A DNA stretch of 64,000 bases from FEB-22 sp003105195 (GTDB lineage: Bacteria > Pseudomonadota > Alphaproteobacteria > Rhizobiales > Xanthobacteraceae), in the NCBI GenBank assembly GCA_027493405.1, contig JAOSKV010000003.1, positions 1 to 64,000 on the forward strand. Reading direction: 5' to 3'. Shown here piece by piece: positions 48,419-56,125 of this stretch (its first letter is position 1; every line of letters begins with the position of its first letter). Below the pieces are notes generated by a model. The model was given only the letters and a program-made list of their open reading frames with translations, ran no database searches and was not told the DNA's origin. The position numbers were made by a program, and so were the translations under genes.

Positions 48419-48558
48419 GCGCCGGCGCGACAGCGCATGGCGCGGCGCGCCCGTGTGCCATCCTGCATGGCACGGAATTCGCGACTCCTCCGACACCGGG
48501 CTCGCGTGGTCCCGAATTGGGGCAGCGGCGGCCGCGGTGTGAGGACTGTCACGGTTCC

Positions 48559-50019
48559 ATGAACATCCAGCAGGGCCATTCACTGGTATCCCGGGCCGAC
48601 ACGGGCGGCCTGCTGGCGCTCTCGCGCGGCCTGATCTCGGCGACGGTGTTCGCGGCCGACGTCGCCGCGATCGTCGTGACCTCCTGCGCCATCGGCATCG
48701 CCTACCATCTCGCGATGCACGACTCGCTCGGCCCGATCGACGCCTTCCTCAAGGTCGGCACCGCGGCGGCGAGCGTGTTCGCGATCGCGAGCCTGGTGCG
48801 CGGCGACTACGCCGCGCCGAACCTGATCGCCGCACGGCCGCAGGCCGCGCGGATCCTCCAGCTCTGGAGCCTGACCTTCGTCGCGCTCCTGATCCTCGGC
48901 TTCGTCACCAAGAGCATCGAGATCTATTCCCGCGGCTCGATGCTCCTGTTCTATGCCTGCACCTTCCCGGTGCTGATCGTCTCGCGGCTCGCGGTCGTCC
49001 AGCTGGCGATGCTGGCGAGCCATTCGGGCCTCTTGTGCCTGCGGCGGGTGTTCCTGTTCGGCACCGCCGCCGGCATCCGCGCCTTCGTCGAGCACTACGA
49101 CGCGCACACCAGCGGCATGCTGCTGACCGGCTGCCGTTTCGTCAGTCCGTTGCGGCGCGACGCACCGCCGCAGGAATGGCAGGAAAGCCTGCAAGCCGAT
49201 CTCGACGCCGCGATCGAAGGCGCGCGCCGTCTCGCGCCGGACGCCGTGGTGCTGATGCTGCCGTGGTCCGCGAGCGAGGCGGTCGACATCTGCGTCGACC
49301 GATTCATGGTCCTGCCGGCCGAGATCCATCTCGGGCCCGAGCGCATCCTCCAGCAGTTCCAGGACGCGCGCCTGTCGCGCCTCGGCGACTTCGTCAGCCT
49401 GCAGCTCACGCGCGTGCCGCTGTCGCGGCTGGAGCTCGCCCTCAAGCGCGCCTTCGATGCGCTCGCGGCGAGCCTCGCCCTGGTGGCGCTCACCCCGCTG
49501 ATGATCGCGATCGCGGCGCTGATCAAGCTCGACAGCGCGGGCCCCGTGTTCTTCCTGCAGCGCCGCTACGGATTCAACCAGCAGCCGTTCCGGATCGTGA
49601 AATTCCGCACCATGCACACCCTCGAGGACGGCGAGGTGGTGCCGCAGGCGGGCCGCGAGGATCCGCGGATCACGCGCGTCGGCCGGTGGCTGCGGCGCTG
49701 GAACCTGGACGAGATCCCGCAGCTGTTCAACGTCATCATCGGCGACATGTCGCTGGTGGGCCCGCGCCCGCACGCGCTCTCCCACGACCACGACTACGGA
49801 CGGCGCATCGCCCGCTACGCGCGCCGCCACAAGGTCAAGCCCGGCATCACGGGCTGGGCGCAGGTCAACGGCCTGCGCGGCGAGACCGATACGCAGGAGA
49901 AGATGGAGCAGCGGATCAAGTACGACCTGCACTACATCGAGAACTGGTCGCTGCTGCTCGATCTCAAGATCCTGTTGTGGACCGTGATCTCGCCGGCCGC
50001 CTACCGCAACGCGGGCTGA
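48559..50019 (+). CDS. Undecaprenyl-phosphate sugar-phosphate transferase (WcaJ-like)
   Basis: This 486 aa protein starts the lipid-linked repeat unit by moving a hexose-1-phosphate from a UDP-sugar to undecaprenyl phosphate. It has four N-terminal membrane helices, a CoA-binding-like middle domain, then the bacterial sugar transferase domain. That domain begins KRAFDALAASLALVALTPLM and contains FRTMH, LDEIPQLFNVIIGDMSLVGP and KPGITGWAQVNGLRGET. The ATG at 48559 is the first in a frame that reads straight into the membrane domain. It is the likely first enzyme of the EPS pathway encoded here. Confidence 0.9.
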   Translation: MNIQQGHSLVSRADTGGLLALSRGLISATVFAADVAAIVVTSCAIGIAYHLAMHDSLGPIDAFLKVGTAAASVFAIASLVRGDYAAPNLIAARPQAARILQLWSLTFVALLILGFVTKSIEIYSRGSMLLFYACTFPVLIVSRLAVVQLAMLASHSGLLCLRRVFLFGTAAGIRAFVEHYDAHTSGMLLTGCRFVSPLRRDAPPQEWQESLQADLDAAIEGARRLAPDAVVLMLPWSASEAVDICVDRFMVLPAEIHLGPERILQQFQDARLSRLGDFVSLQLTRVPLSRLELALKRAFDALAASLALVALTPLMIAIAALIKLDSAGPVFFLQRRYGFNQQPFRIVKFRTMHTLEDGEVVPQAGREDPRITRVGRWLRRWNLDEIPQLFNVIIGDMSLVGPRPHALSHDHDYGRRIARYARRHKVKPGITGWAQVNGLRGETDTQEKMEQRIKYDLHYIENWSLLLDLKILLWTVISPAAYRNAG

Positions 50020-50158
50020 GCCGGTGGAAATCCCGGCGGCGACGCGATAACGTCGCGCGCGCCGGAGCGCGCGCCGCCCGAGAGGCCGAACACGGCTCCG
50101 GATCCGCGTGCGAGAAAAGTCTCCGCACAAGACCGTGAAGCCAATCCGGGAGGATCGC

Positions 50159-50837
50159 ATGGGACAGCCGCTCACCCTCGTCGCCGCCGACAGCCATCGC
50201 CTCGGTGCCTATCGCGCCGATCCGGCCGGCAAGCCCCGGGGCGGCGTGGTGGTCGTGCAGGAGATCTTCGGGGTCAACCACCACAATCCGCGCGGTCTGC
50301 GACCGCATCGCCGAGGCCGGCTATGCGGCGCTCGCGCCGGCGCTGTTCGACCGCACGGCGCGCGACTTCCAGTCCGGCTATTCGCCCGAGGAGGTCGCCA
50401 AGGCGCGCAAGTTCATCGAGACGCCGGACTGGGACGCGATGCTGCGCGACACCGCCGCGGCGGCGGAGGAGCTCAAGGGGCTCGGGTCGGTCGCGGTGAT
50501 CGGCTTCTGCATGGGCGGCACCATTGCGTTCCTCTCGGCGACGCGGCTCGCCGGCATCGCGGCCGCGGTCTGCTACTACGGCGGCGGCATCGCGCGCTTC
50601 GCCGACGAGACGCCGAAATGCCCGACGCAGATGCATTTCGGCGAGAAGGACGACCACATCCCGATGAGCGCCGTGGAGGAGATCCGCCGCAAGCGGCCGG
50701 ACTGCGAGATCCACGTCTACCAGGGCGCCGGCCACGGCTTCCATTGCGACGAGCGGGCGAGCTACCACGCCGAGAGCGCCGCGCTCGCCTGGAAGCGCTC
50801 GCTGGCGTTCCTCGAGAAGGCGATCGGGAAGGGGTGA
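50159..50837 (+). CDS. Dienelactone hydrolase family protein, one frameshift
   Basis: An alpha/beta hydrolase of the dienelactone hydrolase family, about 225 aa when corrected. The nucleophile elbow is GFCMGG, with Cys as nucleophile, and the catalytic His is in GAGHGFH. The N-terminus MGQPLTLVAADSHRLGAYRA is followed by VVVVQEIFGVN, typical of the family. One extra G near 50292 breaks the frame: RGLRPH should read RVCDRIAEAG. GGGAGGAT precedes the ATG. The substrate is unknown; many relatives act on dienelactone or carboxylic esters. Confidence 0.8.
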
Positions 50838-50849
50838 GGCCGAGTGGCA

Positions 50850-51656
50850 TCACGGTCCGGGCCCGAGATCGTTCGCCTCGGCCACGAAGCTGCGGATCTC
50901 GGGGAGGATCTCGGGGAGCAGCGCCTGCACCTCGGTCCGCGTCATGCCGGGACGAACGCGCGGGTGGTAGAGGATGTTGAGGAGATACTGGTCGTAGACG
51001 CCGAAGAAGCCCATCTGGACCTCGTCGTTGAACATGGTCCAGGGCACGCTCGGGTCGTCGTTGATGGGCCCGAGCGCCTGCAGCAGCTCCTCGTAGGCGC
51101 AGTCCAGGAAGGTGAAGTCGCCGACGTCGACCACCAAGAACACGTCCGAGTGGACGATCCGGTAGTCGCCGTCCTTGCGGAAGCCCGACAGGCACTGCGG
51201 CTCGAGCGAGCGCTGGATGCGCCGCGCGCGGTCGCGCCCATAGGCGAGGCGCAGCGCGCGGGAGAGATCGCGGTCGCGCACCAGCCGCACCAGCACGTTG
51301 GCGGCGTTGCGCGCGTCGGTGAGCGCGATGTCGAGATGGGCGACATGACGCCGGATGTCGGCGATCACGCCGGCGAGCTGGCGGCGGCGGCTCGATCGCG
51401 CGGCGCCGTCGATGAATACGCGCACGGGGCCGTCGAACTTGCGGATGCGGTCGACGCGTCCCGCCACGTGCAGCTCGGCGCCGAAGGCGATCTTGAAGAA
51501 GCCGGCAACGATCTCGGCGTCGCTGAAATGCCGGCGCTCGGCGGCGCGGCGCGCCGCAACCTGGGTGTTCTCGGCCGCCGCCGGCGCGAGATCGGCGGCG
51601 GCGATCGCGCCGGCCGCGAGAACGAGCATCGCGCGCTTCGCGCATCGACGGAGCAT
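50850..51656 (-). CDS. DUF2927 secreted protein
   Basis: This 268 aa protein has a signal peptide (RAMLVLAAGAIAAADLAPAA) and matches the DUF2927 family of alphaproteobacteria. The visible family marks are SDAEIVAGFFKIAFGAEL near the N-terminus, DFTFLDCAYEELLQALGPIN with PWTMFND, and MGFFGVYDQYLLNILY. The family is periplasmic or lipoprotein-like with no known activity. It converges on the dienelactone hydrolase gene with a 12-bp gap. Confidence 0.8.
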   Translation of the reverse strand: MLRRCAKRAMLVLAAGAIAAADLAPAAAENTQVAARRAAERRHFSDAEIVAGFFKIAFGAELHVAGRVDRIRKFDGPVRVFIDGAARSSRRRQLAGVIADIRRHVAHLDIALTDARNAANVLVRLVRDRDLSRALRLAYGRDRARRIQRSLEPQCLSGFRKDGDYRIVHSDVFLVVDVGDFTFLDCAYEELLQALGPINDDPSVPWTMFNDEVQMGFFGVYDQYLLNILYHPRVRPGMTRTEVQALLPEILPEIRSFVAEANDLGPGP

Positions 51657-51734
51657 CGAGGGGGACCCTCGGATGTGCCCGCGTGTTCCTGAACAAGGTC
51701 CGCGCGGGCAACGGACGAACCGGGGAAGGCGGCC

Positions 51735-53009
51735 TCAGGTCGCGGACGTGACCCGGGAGGCGCGCGACTGCAGCGAGCGGATGCGGTCGGCGAGGCTGCC
51801 CTTGGCGGCTTCCTCGCCACCCTCGCCGCCGCGCTTGGCAGGGCCATTGGCAGCCGGTGTGAGCGAGGCATCGCGGGCCAGGATGGTCTCGATCGGCGAT
51901 TCGGGGCCTTCCAGCGCCGCGGTGAGGCGCGCCACCTCGGCGGCCACGTCGTTGATTCGCTCGCGCAGCAATGCGTTCTCGACCCGCTCGGCGGCCCAGG
52001 TCTCCTCGGCCTCGTGCTTGAGCGCGTTGAGGTCGCGCTGCAGCTTGGCCCGCTCCTCGCGCGCCTTATCGAGCTGGGTCTCGGCGAGTGATTTCTCGGC
52101 GCGTAGCGCCTCGGTCGCGCTGCCGTAGCGGCGGTCGATGGAGGCGAGCTCCTGGCGCAGGTCCGCCTCGATGCGCTGCGCGGCCTCGAGGTCGCGGCGG
52201 AGCTGGTCGCGCTCGCGCTCGCGCTCGGCCAGCGTGCGGGTCTGGTCGCCGAGCCGCGTTTCGAGGTCTGCGACGCGGCGGCTCAGCGCCTCCGCCTCGT
52301 TGGTCTGCGCGGCGAGCTGGCGCTCGAGCTGCGCCACGCGGACGCCGAGGTTCTCGACCTTGCCGCGCTCGTCGCTGAGCTCCTTGCTGGCGTGCTCGTG
52401 CGCCTGCTTCTCGCGGACGAGCCGGGTCTCGGTCTCTTTCACGTCGCGCTCGAGCCCGGAGACGCGGTCCTTGAGGCTGTCCACCTGGGTCTTGAGGGCG
52501 ATGATCTCGACGCGCTGGCTGTCGGAGGCGAGCGTGGTCTCGGTGAGGTCGCCCGAGAGCCGCCCGAGCTCGGCCACCTTCTCGGCGAGCGAGCGCTCGG
52601 CGTCGCGCAGGTTGGTGGTCTTGGTGGCGAGCTCGTCCTCGGTCGCGTGCAGCTGATCCTTGAGCGCCTTCTCGCGCGCCTCGAGCGCGAAGATGGTGGC
52701 GGTCTTCTCGCCGAGCTCCGCCTTCAGGCGGTTGATCGCCTCGCTCTTCTTGCCGAGATCGGCGAGCTGGCTGGTGGTCTTGGCCTTGAGCTGGTCGACG
52801 CTCATCTCCAGGCGCCGGGTCGACATCGCGAACTCGGCGCGCAGTTGGTCCTTGTCGGCTTGGATCTCGGCCATGGAGAGCGGCGTGGCGGCCTCGAGCC
52901 GCCGCATGGTCAGGCGCACGGCACGACCATGGACGAAGGGCAGGATCACGAGCCCGGCGAGACTCGCGGCCAGGAAGCCGAGCCCAAAAAACATGATCGG
53001 CTCGATCAT
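51735..53009 (-). CDS. Membrane-anchored coiled-coil protein
   Basis: This 424 aa protein has one N-terminal membrane helix (FFGLGFLAASLAGLVILPFV) and then about 330 residues of continuous heptad coiled coil (for example LDKAREERAKLQRDLNALK). It ends in a short low-complexity tail. Conserved in alphaproteobacteria as a hypothetical, it has the look of a structural or scaffold envelope protein. A TTAACCTGAA site lies 80 bp upstream of its start. No enzymatic domain is visible. Confidence 0.7.
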   Translation of the reverse strand: MIEPIMFFGLGFLAASLAGLVILPFVHGRAVRLTMRRLEAATPLSMAEIQADKDQLRAEFAMSTRRLEMSVDQLKAKTTSQLADLGKKSEAINRLKAELGEKTATIFALEAREKALKDQLHATEDELATKTTNLRDAERSLAEKVAELGRLSGDLTETTLASDSQRVEIIALKTQVDSLKDRVSGLERDVKETETRLVREKQAHEHASKELSDERGKVENLGVRVAQLERQLAAQTNEAEALSRRVADLETRLGDQTRTLAERERERDQLRRDLEAAQRIEADLRQELASIDRRYGSATEALRAEKSLAETQLDKAREERAKLQRDLNALKHEAEETWAAERVENALLRERINDVAAEVARLTAALEGPESPIETILARDASLTPAANGPAKRGGEGGEEAAKGSLADRIRSLQSRASRVTSAT

Positions 53010-53133
53010 GGGAACAACGTCTCCGACCCCACGCTAACGCGGCGTTCACCATGGCATGGCGGCGGCGCAATCGCCAGCTTGCCGAATCGTTAACCTGAAT
53101 CGGGGCGCAGCCGCGCGGACGGCGGGCCGGAAC

Positions 53134-53709
53134 TCAGAACGGGTTCCAGGTCGCCTGCGGGGTGAACTTGAGGTAGCCGACATTGGCACCGAGCCGCACG
53201 CCGACGCCCGAGCGGATCGGCACGAGGACGATCCGGTTGGCGGTCAGTGCCGTCATGCCGAGCCCGCCGATGAAGTAGGCCGAGCCGTCGATGCCGCCGA
53301 AGCGCTGGTAGACCGCGGAGGTGGACGGCAGGTTGTAGACCAGCATCATGGTGCGGGCGCCCTCGCCGCCGACGTCCCAGCCGAGCGTCGGTCCCTGCCA
53401 GTAGACCTTCAGGTCGCCGGCGTTCTTGGTGTACAGGGTACCCTCCCCGTAGCGCAGGCCGCCGATGAAGGCGCCCCCCGCCTCCTGGCCCAGGATGTAG
53501 CCGTTCGGCTGGCCCCACTGGCTGAAGGCGCGCTCGACGATGCTGGCGAGCCCGCGCGAGATGCCCCCGAAGAAACGGTGGCCGGCATCGAGGATCTCGT
53601 TGGGGCTGTAGGTGTTCGGGCGCGGCTGCCCCTGCTGGGCGGAGGCGGGCGCGACCAGCGCGCCAGTCAGCAGGATCGCGAGGGCGAGAAGGCGGAGGAC
53701 GGCGCGCAT
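53134..53709 (-). CDS. eipA: Envelope integrity protein EipA (DUF1134)
   Basis: This 191 aa protein has a signal peptide (LRLLALAILLTGALVAPASAQ) and the DUF1134 domain: YSPNEILDAGHRFFGGISRG, then GPTLGWDVGGEGARTMMLVYNL. In Brucella the DUF1134 protein EipA is a periplasmic beta-barrel-like protein needed for cell envelope integrity. Its length and the C-terminal LKFTPQATWNPF match the family. It is a single gene with the coiled-coil protein gene downstream. Confidence 0.85.
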   Translation of the reverse strand: MRAVLRLLALAILLTGALVAPASAQQGQPRPNTYSPNEILDAGHRFFGGISRGLASIVERAFSQWGQPNGYILGQEAGGAFIGGLRYGEGTLYTKNAGDLKVYWQGPTLGWDVGGEGARTMMLVYNLPSTSAVYQRFGGIDGSAYFIGGLGMTALTANRIVLVPIRSGVGVRLGANVGYLKFTPQATWNPF

Positions 53710-53810
53710 GAAGACTCCGGTTGGCTGGGCAGGGGGCTTAACGCGTTGCATACGACAGGGCTCGTAGCATCCGGGCCGACCCTCGAATCGCGAGACATTC
53801 GGGAACAACT

Positions 53811-54302
53811 ATGACGCCAGCACGGCAGGCACGGAAGTCGCGGGCGGCGCTCGCCTTTCTGGTCCCGTGGCTCTGGCTCGCGGCGGCCGGACCGTCGGCG
53901 GCCGCGACCACTGAGCGGATCGTCACGGACTGGCGCACCGGGCTCGCGATCTTCGGCTACGATCCGGTCGCCTATTTCACGGACGCGAAGCCCACGCGCG
54001 GCCTGGCCGCGTTCGAGCTCCGGCACGCCGGCGTGATCTGGCGGTTCCGCAATGCCGGCAACCGCGCCGCTTTCGCGGCCGATCCCGACATCTATATGCC
54101 GCGCTTCGGCGGCTACGACCCGGTCGGGGTCGCGCGCGGGGTCGCGACCCCGGGCCATCCCGACCTGTGGGTGCGCGCCGGCAACCGGCTCTATCTGTTC
54201 CACACGGCCGAGGACCGTGACAGCTTCGCGAAGAATCCCGCCCCCATGATCGGCGCCGCCGAGGTGCGCTGGCCCGACTTGCTGCGGGTGCTGGCACCCT
54301 AG
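53811..54302 (+). CDS. YHS-domain protein, secreted
   Basis: The 163 aa protein has an N-terminal signal segment (ALAFLVPWLWLAAAGPSAAA) and a YHS-type core: AIFGYDPVAYFTDAKP, then WRFRNAGNRAAFAADPDIYMP and GGYDPVGVARG. YHS domains are small metal-linked domains, often near copper or redox proteins. The pattern here resembles the YHS proteins of Hyphomicrobiales with a second repeat LFHTAEDRDSFAKNP. The partner is unknown. Confidence 0.75.
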   Translation: MTPARQARKSRAALAFLVPWLWLAAAGPSAAATTERIVTDWRTGLAIFGYDPVAYFTDAKPTRGLAAFELRHAGVIWRFRNAGNRAAFAADPDIYMPRFGGYDPVGVARGVATPGHPDLWVRAGNRLYLFHTAEDRDSFAKNPAPMIGAAEVRWPDLLRVLAP

Positions 54303-54331
54303 ATTCTTGATCCGGTCGCATTCTCCGCGCC

Positions 54332-54363
54332 GAACCGGTGCCTGCTTCGGCGGAACACGCTAG
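54332..54363. repeat. Dispersed CTTCGGCGGAACACGC repeat, copy 3
   Basis: The unit contains GAACCGGTGCCTGCTTCGG, then CGGAACACGCTAG. The cysQ stop codon (54360-54362 on the minus strand) lies inside its CTAG end, as for copy 2 and the small membrane gene. Confidence 0.5.
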
Positions 54364-55184
54364 GGTCGGGGCCGGCGGCGCGCCGGGGCCTGCGGGTCGC
54401 CCCAGGCGACGAAGGCCGGAATGCGGAAGTCGGGGGCGCGGGCGCCATAGACGAGCGAGCCTCCGGCCGGCGTCTCGACCCGGCCGCCCGCGGCGGCGAG
54501 CACCGCATGACCGGCCGCGACGTCCCACTCGAAGGTCGGCGCAAGCCGCGGATAGAGGTCCGCGGCGCCCTCGGCGATGCGGCAGAACTTGACGGACGAT
54601 CCGCAGGGCAGCGGCTGCAGCGGACCGAGACCCGCGACGAAGGCGGCGGTCGCGGCGTCGAAATGCGAGCGGCTCACGGTGACGACCGGCTGACGCGGCC
54701 AGGCGCGGGTGCGGACCGGCACGACCGCCTCGGCGCGCCGCGGCGCGGCGCCGGGCGCGAGCCGCAGGCGCTCGGCGCCGGCGCCGGCGAGGCCGCGCCA
54801 GACGAGGCCGAGCGCCGGCGCCGCGACCACGCCGAGAACCGGCGTGCCGTGCCGCACGAGCGCGACGTTCACGGTGAACTCGTCGCGTCCGGCGAGGAAA
54901 TCCCGGGTCCCGTCGAGGGGATCGACCAGGACGAAGGCGTCGGCGACGCAGCCGCGATGCTCGTCCTCCTCGGCGACCACCGGCAGGTGCGGGAGAAGCC
55001 GCGCCAGGCCCGCGAGAATGACCGCCTGCGAGGCGCGGTCGGCGCGGGTCACCGGCGATTCGTCGGCCTTGGCCTGCGGCGCGAGCTCGCCGGGCGCGAT
55101 CGCGAGGATCGCGGCGGCCGCCTCCGACACGAGCGCGGTGAGCGGCTCGATGAGTTCGCGGTCCCCCGCTGCGTCTGCCCTCAC
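54360..55184 (-). CDS. cysQ: 3'(2'),5'-bisphosphate nucleotidase CysQ-like
   Basis: This 274 aa inositol-monophosphatase-fold enzyme removes the 3' phosphate from PAP (adenosine 3',5'-bisphosphate), supporting sulfate assimilation. It has VVAEEDEH, the metal motif LVDPLDGTRDFLAGRDEFTV, and C-terminal EWDVAAGHAVLAAAGGRV, all typical of CysQ. An inositol monophosphatase is less likely because DGTRDFL with GRDEFTVN is the CysQ form. It is divergent from chpT with 119 bp between. Confidence 0.85.
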   Translation of the reverse strand: MRADAAGDRELIEPLTALVSEAAAAILAIAPGELAPQAKADESPVTRADRASQAVILAGLARLLPHLPVVAEEDEHRGCVADAFVLVDPLDGTRDFLAGRDEFTVNVALVRHGTPVLGVVAAPALGLVWRGLAGAGAERLRLAPGAAPRRAEAVVPVRTRAWPRQPVVTVSRSHFDAATAAFVAGLGPLQPLPCGSSVKFCRIAEGAADLYPRLAPTFEWDVAAGHAVLAAAGGRVETPAGGSLVYGARAPDFRIPAFVAWGDPQAPARRRPRP

Positions 55185-55303
55185 GGCGTCGGCTCCGTTC
55201 CCTTTGCAGCCCCGAATCCAGGGTGTATCACACGGCCGCGCAACGGATCCGCTCCCCTGAGTCGTGGCCTCGACGGACCGCGGCCCCTCCCAGGAGACCT
55301 CCC

Positions 55304-55942
55304 ATGTCCGGCACCGTCACCCTCGATTCCCTCGACCTCGCCGCGCTCCTGTGCTCGCGCGTCTGCCACGACCTGATCAGCCCGGTCGGCGCCGTGGTGA
55401 ACGGCATCGAGGTGATGGAGGACGACAGCGACGCCGAGACCAGGAGCTTCGCGCTCGACCTCATCAAGAAGAGCGCGCGACAGGCCTCGGCCCGGCTGCA
55501 GTTCTGCCGGCTCGCCTTCGGGGCGGCCGGATCGGCGGGCGCCGCCATCGACCTCGGGGACGCCGAGTCGGTCTCGCGCGGGATGCTGGAGGACGACAAG
55601 ACCAAGCTGCGCTGGAACCTGCCGCGCGTGCTCATGCCCAAGAACCGGGTCAAGCTGCTCCTCAACCTGCTGGTGCTGACGGGCCAGACCATTCCCCGGG
55701 GCGGCACGCTCACGGTCGATCCGCTGGGCGAGGGGGAAACCATGGGCTTCCGGATCACGGGCCAGGGCCTCAACGCGCGGATTCCGCAGGCCGTGCCGGG
55801 GCTGGTCGCGGGCGAGGATGCAGGGCATCCGGTCGACGCGCATGCGATCCAGCCCTTCTATACCGGGCTGCTCGCCCGCAACTGCGGGATGAGCGTGACG
55901 CTCGCCTTGGAGGGCGACGGCGTGGTGGCGACCGCGCGCTGA
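55304..55942 (+). CDS. chpT: Histidine phosphotransferase ChpT
   Basis: This 212 aa protein is the ChpT phosphotransferase, which relays phosphate from the hybrid kinase CckA to CtrA and CpdR. Its first helix has LCSRVCHDLISPVGAVVNG with the phospho-accepting His, and the second domain is a degenerate HATPase-like fold (MGFRITGQGLNA). Its place directly upstream of cheA is shared with a number of Hyphomicrobiales and suggests a regulatory link between cell-cycle and chemotaxis signalling. It could also be read as a receptor-free phosphotransfer protein; the ChpT match is clear. Confidence 0.85.
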   Translation: MSGTVTLDSLDLAALLCSRVCHDLISPVGAVVNGIEVMEDDSDAETRSFALDLIKKSARQASARLQFCRLAFGAAGSAGAAIDLGDAESVSRGMLEDDKTKLRWNLPRVLMPKNRVKLLLNLLVLTGQTIPRGGTLTVDPLGEGETMGFRITGQGLNARIPQAVPGLVAGEDAGHPVDAHAIQPFYTGLLARNCGMSVTLALEGDGVVATAR

Positions 55943-56125
55943 GCGGCCCTCCGGAGCCGTCCGCGCGGCCGAATGCCGGCCGCGGTGCGTAGATTTCCCT
56001 AAGATTTGCGAATTCCTGGTGCTGCGCGGGCGGGCGCAACCAATCTTAAACCCTTTCACAACACACTGGGCTCGCTCCCGAAAGGCGCGGCATTCCCTGC
56101 TGCTGCCCGGCTCGAAGGTCCCTCC

